Shown here: positions 33,411 through 41,533 of the stretch, in pieces
How positions within the stretch are numbered: position 1 is the stretch's first letter
Layout: every line of letters begins with the position of its first letter
NCBI GenBank assembly: GCA_964499015.1
Contig: CAZCJA010000006.1
Coordinates: 1 to 47,828 of the forward strand
Reading direction: 5' to 3'
From: CAZCJA01 sp964499015
GTDB taxonomy: Bacteria; Elusimicrobiota; Elusimicrobia; F11
Length of the DNA: 47,828 nucleotides
Notes under the pieces: model-generated
Databases searched by the model: none
Told to the model about the DNA's origin: nothing
Seen by the model: only the letters and a program-made list of their open reading frames with translations
Position numbers and translations under genes: made by a program

Positions 33411-35492
33411 ATGTTGATTTGTTCCGGCAGAGAGCGCATTTTTCGACTGTTAATTGTAGGCGTTTTTTCATTTCATCTGGGCATGTCAGCGCAGGCCAGC
33501 AACGTTGGCGACTACTACGAAGCCTGCGATTACGATCCGGTCCACGGTGAACACGCCGCCTTCAATTTGACGCCCCACCCCGAGGTAACGAAAATAATCG
33601 GAGTACGCGGCTTTATGGGCGCGACGGACGCCAACAAAGTAATCGTAGGGAAAGCCTCGTTGGCGGTGGGTATTCAGCCCGGCGCGGACCCTGTGCGCTG
33701 GACAAGCATGGTCCGTTTTTATGCCATGGTGGGCCAGGCTGGCGCGAACTCGGTTTACAATCAATACATTCATAACAACGCTTTCTGGTACCCCGAACAC
33801 CAAGACCACGACACGGCCGATTATTACCACGCGATGACGCCGGCGGTGAGCAACTCCCAAGGATCTTCCGGCAGTGAGCGGCCAGAATTGTCTCGTTGGT
33901 TCTTCACGCTCAGCGAATTTTCAGCGTCGACCAAAGCTAAATTGATTTCGACTGGACTGCTGATGCCCACGATGCAGATGATCATGCGCCGGACGCGCGT
34001 GGCTTCCGACGCCGAATATTTGTCGGGGAAGGCTCACCCCAGCGCATTTGCCGACGTCAACAATGTCGAGGCCATGAAAGACATGGCCCGGGCCATGACG
34101 CCGCAAACCATACCACCGATGGTTAAATTGGCGATGGTGGAAGATGACTACAACGGCGAGTTGGGGCGGGATTTCTTCGAGTATTTTTTCGCACCCGAAC
34201 GTTTTTTCGACACGCCGGCGTCGATCGCCCGTATTTTTCGCGGACCGCAAAAAACGAAAAAAATCCGTGTGAGCGCGGCCGCCAGCACCGACGCCAACGG
34301 CCGCGTGCTCACCTATCATTGGGCGGTCTTACGCGGCAACCCGGCGAATGTGCGCATCACGGCCACCGCCGCAAATAATTCCGAGGTGGAAATCGAAATT
34401 GATTACCACCCGAAGGCAGTCGCCGCGCACGTGAACATCCCGTCGAATTTGGTGGTGGTGGGGGCGTTCGTTCACAACGGGATTTATTATTCCGCGCCCG
34501 CGTTTGTGACGTCCTACACACTTGATCACGAAGCACGCGAATACGGGCCGCATGGAATTTCGAAAATTACCTTCAATAATAATTATGTTCTACAGAAACT
34601 CTCGCGAAAAAAATCCTGGCAGACCGACGAGTACGTGTACACCCCGAGCGGCGTGCTGAAAGGCTGGGTGCGCACCAAAAACGGCGCCAAAACCGAATTT
34701 ACGAAGGAAGGGTACCGCGTAACGCAGGGGAATTTAACCGACGGCGTCACCAAGGCGCGACGGGTTAGCTATCAAATCGAATCCTTGACCGGCGCGCTCA
34801 TTTGGCAGGACTCGGGCGGCGACCTGGCCTACACGTGGGACGTCACGCCGCCGACGGTGAGCATCACCGCGCCCGCAGCGGATGCGCAGGTGAGTGGAGG
34901 TGTGCGCATTGATGTGGCCGCATTCGACGCCAATCGCATTGCCCGTGTAGAATTTTTCGTTCGTGACCGCGCCATGGGGTCCGACACCACTGAACCCTAC
35001 GCCAAAATGTTTGACAGCAGCACCTTCGCCAACGGCCCCGCGCAGATCAAAGTGCGCGCTTTTGACGATTACGGCAACGTGAAAGAGGCTGCCGTGCAGG
35101 TTGCTTTCAACAACGCCGCCGCCCCGTCCGACGATCCGCCCACCGATGAGCCGGGGCCGGGCGACGATCAGCAGCCCAATCCGGACGATCCCACGCCGGA
35201 CATTCAGCCCGTGCCCTCAACCAAACCCGCGCGAAACGCGTTTATACCGGGCCGCGGCGAAAATGCGGTGATTCCGCTCCAGTTTGCCTCGTCCGGACAT
35301 GCGGCGGTGCGCATTTACGATCGTCTGGGACAGGAAGTTCGTTCCTTGGGGTTGGACGCGCCCGCCGGCGAGCACGCGCTGGAATGGGATGGAAAAGACA
35401 GCCGGGGAACGACCGTTCCCTCCGGCGTTTATGTGGCGCTCATCACCGGCGACGCCGGCAGCCGCAAATACAAAATCGTCGTTCTTCGTTAA
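33411..35492 (+). CDS. Large secreted protein with Ig-like and FlgD-like C-terminal domains
   Basis: A 693-residue exported protein. A signal peptide is near residues 10-28 (ends SAQAS). Residues ~35-280 are unrecognised and rich in Tyr, His and Met. A PKD-like beta segment (YHWAVLRGNPANVRITA) is near 303-320. Residues ~480-570 form a bacterial Ig-like domain (TPPTVSITAPA, IARVEFFVRD). An acidic Asp/Pro linker follows at ~572-605. The last ~85 residues are a FlgD-type Ig domain (VRIYDRLGQEV, DSRGTTVPSGVYV) ending in a short basic tail (KYKIVVLR), the pattern used as a C-terminal secretion or cell-surface module in several phyla. Its role is unknown; a surface or extracellular enzyme or adhesin is likely. 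Confidence 0.7.
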   Translation: MLICSGRERIFRLLIVGVFSFHLGMSAQASNVGDYYEACDYDPVHGEHAAFNLTPHPEVTKIIGVRGFMGATDANKVIVGKASLAVGIQPGADPVRWTSMVRFYAMVGQAGANSVYNQYIHNNAFWYPEHQDHDTADYYHAMTPAVSNSQGSSGSERPELSRWFFTLSEFSASTKAKLISTGLLMPTMQMIMRRTRVASDAEYLSGKAHPSAFADVNNVEAMKDMARAMTPQTIPPMVKLAMVEDDYNGELGRDFFEYFFAPERFFDTPASIARIFRGPQKTKKIRVSAAASTDANGRVLTYHWAVLRGNPANVRITATAANNSEVEIEIDYHPKAVAAHVNIPSNLVVVGAFVHNGIYYSAPAFVTSYTLDHEAREYGPHGISKITFNNNYVLQKLSRKKSWQTDEYVYTPSGVLKGWVRTKNGAKTEFTKEGYRVTQGNLTDGVTKARRVSYQIESLTGALIWQDSGGDLAYTWDVTPPTVSITAPAADAQVSGGVRIDVAAFDANRIARVEFFVRDRAMGSDTTEPYAKMFDSSTFANGPAQIKVRAFDDYGNVKEAAVQVAFNNAAAPSDDPPTDEPGPGDDQQPNPDDPTPDIQPVPSTKPARNAFIPGRGENAVIPLQFASSGHAAVRIYDRLGQEVRSLGLDAPAGEHALEWDGKDSRGTTVPSGVYVALITGDAGSRKYKIVVLR

Positions 35493-35573
35493 CCCTCACG
35501 CCAAATCAACATGACTGGACTTTGTCTGCCACTGGCCGCTGGAAGCGCGCCATAAGCGCAATGATCGATTCGC

Positions 35574-35972
35574 TCATTGCGGCTCACGATACACACGTGC
35601 GATAAGCGGGCTAACAACCACGTACTGAACCGTCATAAAGGCTGTTTCGATGGCCAGAAAGCCGCCCACCGAGGCCATCTTATGTTTGGCCGCCACCGCC
35701 AGCACCATGAAACTCCAGCCCAAAGGAAGAGCAATCGCCGCGAACTTCAGCGCGCCGCGCAGAACGGGTTCGCCCGCGAACAGCTTCTCGTACAAAATCG
35801 CCCAAATGATGCCTTGGATCAGCATGGACAGGATGCCGAAGGGAATAATCAGTGTGTCACGGTAAATTTCCAGCGCGCGATAATAATCGGCAAAGATGGT
35901 GAGGTGCCAAAAAAAGCCGAGCGGAAACGTGGGCAGCATGTAGGCGAGGACGGCGAGGGTTCGTTTTTTCAT
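35574..35972 (-). CDS. Small integral membrane protein
   Basis: A 132-residue protein with four hydrophobic helices (about 5-28, 42-62, 75-95, 105-125) and no recognised domain. A conserved-looking TFPLGFFWHLTIFADYYRAL lies after the first helix. The start codon is preceded at 7 bp by an extended -10 (TGATAATCT) and no SD, so the mRNA is probably leaderless. Its stop codon lies in the 3' arm of an 8-bp inverted repeat (CGCAATGA 35557 / TCATTGCG 35574), which may be a weak transcript end for this gene or the convergent one. Confidence 0.65.
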   Translation of the reverse strand: MKKRTLAVLAYMLPTFPLGFFWHLTIFADYYRALEIYRDTLIIPFGILSMLIQGIIWAILYEKLFAGEPVLRGALKFAAIALPLGWSFMVLAVAAKHKMASVGGFLAIETAFMTVQYVVVSPLIARVYREPQ

Positions 35973-35979
35973 AGGCGAG

Positions 35980-35985
35980 AGATTA
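35980..35985 (-). promoter_or_regulatory. Extended -10 element for a leaderless transcript (gene at 35972)
   Basis: Minus-strand TGA-TAATCT, 7 bases before the ATG. The preceding CGTTTTCCGTTTGA matches the thermonuclease promoter. Confidence 0.55.
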
Positions 35986-35999
35986 TCAAACGGAAAACG

Positions 36000-36263
36000 T
36001 CATTTAAGAGCAGAAAAAAGTATGAGAGCTATGAGCCCGAGGGCCAATGCGATCTTGTACACCTTTAATGCGATCGGATAGCCATAGTCGCGCAGGGAGC
36101 GGCAAACAAAATAGAGGAGAAAAACGCCGGTTAGCAGTGCAATGAAGGCCGACCCTCTGCTCTGAGCGCTGGCCGATTTCCATGTGGTGCCGGCGTAAAC
36201 AAAGGCGAGCGTCATCAGGACGAGGGCGAGAAGAAAATTGACGGCCTTGGAGAAAGAGTTCAT
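36000..36263 (-). CDS. Small membrane protein with two to three helices
   Basis: An 87-residue hydrophobic protein with helices at ~5-25, 40-60 and 68-85, and no recognised domain. ATG 36263 is preferred because it overlaps the stop of the preceding 26-codon ORF as ATGA; a GTG eight codons upstream (36287) is also in frame. Probably translated by coupling, since no SD precedes it. It is the last gene of the unit that begins with the lipoprotein at 36888. Confidence 0.55.
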   Translation of the reverse strand: MNSFSKAVNFLLALVLMTLAFVYAGTTWKSASAQSRGSAFIALLTGVFLLYFVCRSLRDYGYPIALKVYKIALALGLIALILFSALK

Positions 36264-36340
36264 TGTAGTTTCGCGCCGGGGAACCACTCGATGTGGTAAT
36301 CGCCTTGGCGGCCAAGATAGGTAACGCGCTTACGGTTCAT
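36260..36340 (-). CDS. 26-residue small ORF between lipoprotein and membrane protein genes
   Basis: A short ORF that starts ATG 36340 overlapping the lipoprotein stop (ATGA) and ends TGA 36260 overlapping the next gene's ATG (ATGA). The product is MNRKRVTYLGRQGDYHIEWF followed by PGAKLQ: basic at the N-terminus and soluble, with alternating residues that would fit a small beta-hairpin. Precise stop-start overlaps at both ends argue that it is translated. No family is recognised. Confidence 0.5.
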   Translation of the reverse strand: MNRKRVTYLGRQGDYHIEWFPGAKLQ

Positions 36341-36888
36341 GAGCGCAGAAGCGGCAGCGCGTCTTCGAAGAATTGTTGGCCGATGTTTTCAAACACGCCG
36401 GATTCGCTGGGCGTGGCCAGATTGAGCCAGGCCAGCGGCAGCATGCCGAGCCACAGGAACGTCATTCGCCGCGTTTCGTAATCGAAGGATTTAACTTCTT
36501 GGCCGTCTTTGAACACGTGGAAAATCACCGTGTAGCCGTCGCGGGTGGACCACATGGGCAGAATGGTCAGCGTGGACAGCGACAGGTAGCCGAACACGGC
36601 CGAGGCGACGCTGGGGGAAACCGTGCGGATCACCGCCCGCACATACACGCCCTGCGCCGGCGCCTCTTCGCGGATTTCCGTTTGTTCGAAAGGAGAGTGG
36701 TTGTTCATGTATTCGCGCAGCGAGGTGATCCCGCCAAAGATCGACAGGCCGTGCACGTCGTAATACAGCGTTCCGGGCACTTTTTCAGCGCGGATGTTTT
36801 GCGGATGCGGATAACGGCGATAACCAACGACGCAGCCGTTGAGAACGAGCAGGGCCAAAAACAAACCAGCAAGCGATGACTTTTTCAT
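36337..36888 (-). CDS. Lipoprotein of unknown function
   Basis: A 183-residue protein with a lipoprotein signal peptide (LALLVLNGC, lipid-modified Cys19). The mature part has a beta-rich region (GTLYYDVHGLSIFGG), then hydrophobic segments (~97-115 and 143-160) and a final FENIGQQFFEDALPLL. The gene has a normal SD (AAGGAG). It leads the three-gene unit 36888-36000. Confidence 0.65.
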   Translation of the reverse strand: MKKSSLAGLFLALLVLNGCVVGYRRYPHPQNIRAEKVPGTLYYDVHGLSIFGGITSLREYMNNHSPFEQTEIREEAPAQGVYVRAVIRTVSPSVASAVFGYLSLSTLTILPMWSTRDGYTVIFHVFKDGQEVKSFDYETRRMTFLWLGMLPLAWLNLATPSESGVFENIGQQFFEDALPLLRS

Positions 36889-36919
36889 AGGGCTCCTTGT
36901 GCGGCGTCGTTAATGAGTG

Positions 36920-37264
36920 TCATAAATTTTTCAGCAATGCGCGGGCGTCGTCCGCCTGGTCGGCGGGTACTAGGAACCGCACCGGCATCGGGCGCCGGTG
37001 GCCGAAACCGCGGCCCATCGTGATTTCGCCCTGCACGTGATGTTTGATGCCGCTGCCGCCCAAAAGAGATTTAACGAACATGGTTTGGTTCGGGTCGGTT
37101 GAAACAAAAACTTCCACAAGGTCCACGTACTCCAACCGGTTGCCGTTCTTATCGATCGGCCGCTCATCTGTGGAGGGGAAGCGGTCCCGCATCCAGGCGA
37201 TAAGGCAGACGATTAGGAAGGCGATGACGCCGTAGGTGACAAGAGGCGGTGGCGGCCAGCTCAT
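36920..37264 (-). CDS. DUF2007 protein with N-terminal membrane anchor
   Basis: A 114-residue protein. One transmembrane helix is at ~8-25, then a ferredoxin-like DUF2007 domain at ~45-114 (LVEVFVSTDPNQTMFVKSLL, then VRFLVPADQADDARALL). DUF2007 is a predicted regulatory or binding domain without a fixed role. There is no SD. It lies between the DUF1272 gene and the lipoprotein unit. Confidence 0.78.
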   Translation of the reverse strand: MSWPPPPLVTYGVIAFLIVCLIAWMRDRFPSTDERPIDKNGNRLEYVDLVEVFVSTDPNQTMFVKSLLGGSGIKHHVQGEITMGRGFGHRRPMPVRFLVPADQADDARALLKNL

Positions 37265-37307
37265 GCGGTAAGTCTATGAGGAAGCGGCTGTGGTTTCAAT
37301 AAACGGT

Positions 37308-37616
37308 TTATCGTTTTTCCGGAGGGATGGTTTTAAATTGGGCGGCGAAGGCTTTGTGAGCGGCCGGGTCGACCGGACGGTGCTTGACCGTGGTGCTGGC
37401 CGGGTATTTGCCCAAGTAATTGTCGCCTTTCCAGTTTTTGGCGGGGCGGATCGGCCTCGGAACGAAGTTTCCGCCGCAGTTCTGGCAAATCCCGCCCAAC
37501 ACCTTCTCCACGCAGTCTTTGCAGAACGTGCACTCAAACGTGCAAATCATCGCGTCCGTCGCATCCGGCGGCAGCTTCTTGTTGCAGTTTTCACATGTGG
37601 GGCGGAGTTCAAGCAT
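37308..37616 (-). CDS. DUF1272 zinc-finger protein
   Basis: A 102-residue protein of the DUF1272 family. The opening MLELRPTCENCNKKLPPDAT, then ICTFECTFCKDCVEKVL and GGICQNCGGN, give eight cysteines arranged as two zinc sites. The remainder (~50-102) is a charged tail beyond the usual DUF1272 length. Function is unknown. The ATG is 6 bp from a TGCTAACCT element (37623-37628), so it is probably leaderless. It lies 62 bp downstream of the AT-rich cassette. Confidence 0.88.
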   Translation of the reverse strand: MLELRPTCENCNKKLPPDATDAMICTFECTFCKDCVEKVLGGICQNCGGNFVPRPIRPAKNWKGDNYLGKYPASTTVKHRPVDPAAHKAFAAQFKTIPPEKR

Positions 37617-37622
37617 GGGGGA

Positions 37623-37628
37623 AGGTTA
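37623..37628 (-). promoter_or_regulatory. Extended -10 element for a leaderless transcript (DUF1272 gene)
   Basis: Minus-strand TGC-TAACCT, 6 bases before the ATG, with CCGTTT a few bases upstream as in the other three elements. Confidence 0.5.
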
Positions 37629-37678
37629 GCAAGTCTAAACGGTGCAGTTAATGCGTTTGAGATGACCGAAGTTAAGAG

Positions 37679-38167
37679 TTAGGCAGTGGCGTTTTCATCC
37701 CGACCAACCGTCATGGGTATAACAGTTACTTCCTCTGTGTCTACATTTCGGAAGCACATCTGTCCCATTAGAAGTCCGCCACCCCCATGTAATTTCAATA
37801 GAGCGGTTGCATATGAGGTCACACGCTTATCTTTAGGTATAAAATTGATTGTGATATAGCCTTCCCACATGTAGCCCTTAACATTGAAATCTATGGTAAA
37901 TGTTTTCTCCTTACTTTTAAAAGAAAAAGTGAAAGATCCGCTTATCTCATGAGCGTTTTGTGTCAGATATAGCCGACTCTCGGACTCGTGGTTGTCATCC
38001 TTTGATGCTCCGACCCATGCTCCCTCGATTTTCACACCTTGATAACGTATGGATTGTAGATAGGGCGTTACCTTTTTATCCCAAAAAAGCTTTATCATGA
38101 AGAGCATCCACGTGGTAATTATCCCACTAAGAATTCCGGTCAAACCTTGATGTATAAGTGATTGCAT
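37679..38167 (-). CDS. Membrane-anchored beta-rich protein of AT-rich cassette
   Basis: A 162-residue protein with one N-terminal transmembrane helix (~8-30, GILSGIITTWMLFMIKLFW) and a cytoplasmic or periplasmic domain made of alternating strands (KIEGAWVG, RLYLTQNAHEISGSFTFSF, FNVKGYMWEGYITINF, LLMGQMCFR). That layout, a small lipocalin-like barrel starting 'xxGxWxG', resembles the beta-barrel part of membrane effectors in CBASS-type defence (Cap15-like), which normally have two helices. It is the third gene of the AT-rich cassette, 5 bp after the zinc-ribbon gene. AT-rich codons differ from the flanking genes. An effector role is inference. Confidence 0.6.
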   Translation of the reverse strand: MQSLIHQGLTGILSGIITTWMLFMIKLFWDKKVTPYLQSIRYQGVKIEGAWVGASKDDNHESESRLYLTQNAHEISGSFTFSFKSKEKTFTIDFNVKGYMWEGYITINFIPKDKRVTSYATALLKLHGGGGLLMGQMCFRNVDTEEVTVIPMTVGRDENATA

Positions 38168-38172
38168 GGTTT

Positions 38173-38376
38173 TTATTTTGAAAGTCTTTTCATGATTTCA
38201 TTGACGGTGTCTGTCTTAAGGGCGATAGGGTCAATTTGAACACCTAATATGGTTTGGCATGAGGGACACTTAAACGAAATGCATTCCCATCGTGTTCCGA
38301 ATAGGACAGAGCCAGTCAATGGATCAATAATTGTTGAGGTGACCGCTTTCTCACATTTGGGGCATTTTCCAGCCAT
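38173..38376 (-). CDS. Small zinc-ribbon protein of AT-rich cassette
   Basis: A 67-residue protein with two CxxC knuckles (CPKC at 5-8 and CPSC near 36-39), an FGTRWECISFKC segment between them, and a C-terminal helix (TDTVNEIMKRL). A zinc-ribbon fold is likely. SD AAGGAG overlaps the stop of the DUF4917 gene, and 9 bp separate the two, so they are co-translated. No family name is recognised. The DUF4917 protein also carries a CKHC pair (C207, C210). Confidence 0.65.
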   Translation of the reverse strand: MAGKCPKCEKAVTSTIIDPLTGSVLFGTRWECISFKCPSCQTILGVQIDPIALKTDTVNEIMKRLSK

Positions 38377-38385
38377 ATGTTCTCC

Positions 38386-39405
38386 TTATTCCCAAGCTTG
38401 TACAGTTGAGCTATCAAAAAATTTTATTTCTATAGCAGGTAGGTCATGGTCACGTCTTAATTGTTTGATTTTTGTTTCGACTGCTTTAAGTCTTTGATTA
38501 TTTGGATCTCTTGTCCCGATGAACAACTGTGAAAGCTTTCTGTTATTCGCGATTGCTTCAATTATATGCTCATCACTCTCGTTCATTCCATGTCCATAAA
38601 TGACAAGTGGGCTCTGGATTTCAGTGAATTTGCTAAACACATAACTTAAATAGGCATTGTTAGCGATTTGTTCTCTTTTTTTAGCGGGAGTACCCTCTGA
38701 AACAAAAAGGGGATAATTTTTTCTTTCCAACCCTTCTTTGACAAGTTGTATGAGCGGCTGTTCGGCCCTATTCCAGCAGTGTTTGCAAATTTGACCGTGA
38801 TTGATAAATAAATGTAGGCCACCATGGAGATAATATAAGCCACTTCTTCCTTGTATGGTGTGAGCGTAAACTACGTGGCCAGCATCTGGTTCTTGCGAGT
38901 CGCTTCCGAATCCGTCTTTGTATCTGGGGGCTTTGTCCGCAGTGTCATACATGTTGACCCAATATAAAAGTAGGTCGTAGTTGGTTGTAAATATACTGTG
39001 ATAGGGTTTGAGAAATTGCTGAGCTTTTTTCTTTTTATCGTCAGACACTTCTGTTGAATCTTTCAAATGTGAATCTGTAAGAGCCTCAATTAAAGCGGTT
39101 TTAATTTTTTCTACATCTTCAAGTAATTCTGATGTTTCAGGTCCAACTAGGCCGTATATATGTGCCACCTTATGGGAAAAATCCAGTGTGCGCATCACGC
39201 CTTCGAAATTATTCTCACCCAAATACTCGAAAACTTTAACAGCCTTAGCACTTAAACCTTTTTCAAGGGCCTTTTCATAAAGGCTCGGGTAGCTGAATAT
39301 TGGATCACACGAAATGCTGAAACCATTCCCAACTAATAGTCGGGCAGGCTTATCGACAATTTCCTCTAGAACATTTTGGTAATTAATTAATTTTAAAACA
39401 GGCAT
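38386..39405 (-). CDS. DUF4917 protein, SIR2-like NAD-binding fold
   Basis: A 339-residue protein I assign to DUF4917. It has the features of the SIR2-like superfamily: RLLVGNGFS (22-30) as the nucleotide-binding loop, FTTNYDLLLYW (139-149) with the Asn/Asp pair, YYLHGGLHLF (191-200) with the expected catalytic His194, and GHGMNESDEHI (271-281). A CKHC pair at 207-210 suggests a zinc site. SIR2-like domains in defence systems degrade NAD+. ATG 39405 is chosen because SD AAGGAA precedes it; a TTG five codons upstream lacks one. AT-rich codons contrast sharply with the neighbours. It leads the cassette from the promoter at 39423-39451. Confidence 0.78.
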   Translation of the reverse strand: MPVLKLINYQNVLEEIVDKPARLLVGNGFSISCDPIFSYPSLYEKALEKGLSAKAVKVFEYLGENNFEGVMRTLDFSHKVAHIYGLVGPETSELLEDVEKIKTALIEALTDSHLKDSTEVSDDKKKKAQQFLKPYHSIFTTNYDLLLYWVNMYDTADKAPRYKDGFGSDSQEPDAGHVVYAHTIQGRSGLYYLHGGLHLFINHGQICKHCWNRAEQPLIQLVKEGLERKNYPLFVSEGTPAKKREQIANNAYLSYVFSKFTEIQSPLVIYGHGMNESDEHIIEAIANNRKLSQLFIGTRDPNNQRLKAVETKIKQLRRDHDLPAIEIKFFDSSTVQAWE

Positions 39406-39422
39406 TTGTTCCTTATGCAAAA

Positions 39423-39451
39423 AGCCTACACTCGTTAATTGTGATTTTCAA
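39423..39451 (-). promoter_or_regulatory. Promoter of the AT-rich cassette (minus strand)
   Basis: Read on the minus strand: TTGAAA (39451-39446), a 17-bp spacer and TAGGCT (39428-39423), about 17 bases before the chosen ATG. The -10 is only a partial match. Confidence 0.5.
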
Positions 39452-39501
39452 CAAATCATTACAAACATTTCATTTTGGGTATTTAGGGGGTAGGGGGTAA
39501 C

Positions 39502-39524
39502 CCTCCTGCATGCCATGCAGGAGG
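39502..39524. repeat. Perfect 23-bp palindrome beside the cassette
   Basis: CCTCCTGCATG, a single central C, then CATGCAGGAGG: 11-bp arms with essentially no loop. There is no T tract on either side. It lies between the cassette promoter and the moxR promoter, close to where AT-rich DNA gives way to the genome's usual composition. Confidence 0.85.
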
Positions 39525-39529
39525 CTGCA

Positions 39530-39562
39530 ATGAATCCTGGTGGTCATCCGTAGAGGATTCAT
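39530..39562. repeat. 9-bp inverted repeat upstream of the moxR promoter
   Basis: ATGAATCCT (39530-39538) and AGGATTCAT (39554-39562) flank a 15-base spacer, ending two bases before the -35 of the moxR promoter. It could be a regulator binding site or a cruciform; no T tract follows. Confidence 0.6.
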
Positions 39563-39564
39563 GA

Positions 39565-39593
39565 TTGTCACTTCATTCGTTTCCGTCTATACT
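39565..39593 (+). promoter_or_regulatory. Promoter of the moxR operon
   Basis: TTGTCA (39565-39570), a 17-bp spacer and TATACT (39588-39593). The start codon lies 42 bp further on, with SD GAGGGGAA. Confidence 0.8.
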
Positions 39594-39635
39594 CTGGGCG
39601 CAAAATACGGCGGAAATTAGAGGGGAATCCTTCAA

Positions 39636-40643
<1,008 letters not shown>

Positions 40644-40651
40644 GGGCCGCC

Positions 40652-41533
40652 GTGCCGATTACGTCTCTCCTCGACCCCGTCGTCGTCGCCCAACTGGGCA
40701 ATTTGGAATTGCGGGCGCGCCGGGTTCTGGACGGATTGTACGCCGGCTTTCACACCAACCCGCACGCCGGCTCCTCGCAAATCTTCTCGCAGCACCGCCC
40801 CTACACGCCCGGCGACGACCTGCGCCGGCTCGACTGGAAAGTGTTCGCCCGCACCGACAAGTTCTTGGTCCGCCAATTCGAAGAAGAATCCAACGTCGGC
40901 GCGCAGGTGTACGTGGACGATTCCGCCTCGATGGGCTTCTCCCACGGCGGTCGCCCGTCCAAACTCGAATACGCGAAGGTGATGGCGGCCACCATCGGCT
41001 ACATTCTCGTCGCGCAGCACGACGGCGTGGGCCTCGTCAGCCGCGACCAGAAGATTGAAGCGCACAACAACCGCGCGCACTTGGAGCAATATTGTGAGAA
41101 GTTGGAGAAAATCCAGCCGCAGGGCGTGTGGGATTTATCGCACTTGCTGAATTCGTCGTACGAGTCGCTGGCGCGGCGCAGTTTTGTGGTGGTGTTCACC
41201 GATTTGTTTCAAAACGGCGACGAGGTCCTGTCGCAACTGCGCACGCTGCACTCGCAGCGACACGAAGTGATTGTGTTTCACTTGCTCGACCCGGCCGAAA
41301 TCGATTTGCCGTTTGACGGCGCGATCCGCTTTAAGGATTCCGAAACGGGGGAAGAACTGACCACGGAACCCAACGTGATCCGCGAGGCGTACAAAGAAGA
41401 AGTGCACAAGAAGCTCGAGAACATTGCGAAATCCGCGCGCGGCGGCGGGCTTGAGTATGTGCTGCTCACCACCGACACCTCGTTCGCCAAAGGCGTCGGC
41501 GCGTACCTCTCGTTCCGGAGCGCGACGCGATGA
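40652..41533 (+). CDS. DUF58 (VWA-like) protein
   Basis: A 293-residue DUF58 protein, the usual partner of MoxR. The signature YTPGDDLRRLDWKVFART is at ~50-67, followed by FLVRQFEEE. Then comes a VWA-like fold with MIDAS-type DDSASMGF (near 90) and FTDLFQNGDEVLSQL. It has no membrane segment. The start is GTG 40652, 8 bp after moxR. It overlaps the BatA-like gene by 4 bp (ATGA). Confidence 0.93.
   Translation: MPITSLLDPVVVAQLGNLELRARRVLDGLYAGFHTNPHAGSSQIFSQHRPYTPGDDLRRLDWKVFARTDKFLVRQFEEESNVGAQVYVDDSASMGFSHGGRPSKLEYAKVMAATIGYILVAQHDGVGLVSRDQKIEAHNNRAHLEQYCEKLEKIQPQGVWDLSHLLNSSYESLARRSFVVVFTDLFQNGDEVLSQLRTLHSQRHEVIVFHLLDPAEIDLPFDGAIRFKDSETGEELTTEPNVIREAYKEEVHKKLENIAKSARGGGLEYVLLTTDTSFAKGVGAYLSFRSATR

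Noticed and set aside
37679..39405. Cassette as a CBASS system
   Set aside because: No CD-NTase (cyclic nucleotide synthase) gene is present, and the membrane protein has one helix rather than the two of Cap15. The resemblance is kept only as a hint.
39502..39524. Palindrome as an intrinsic terminator for the cassette or the moxR region
   Set aside because: No T tract on either strand, and it lies upstream of both promoters' genes rather than after a gene end.
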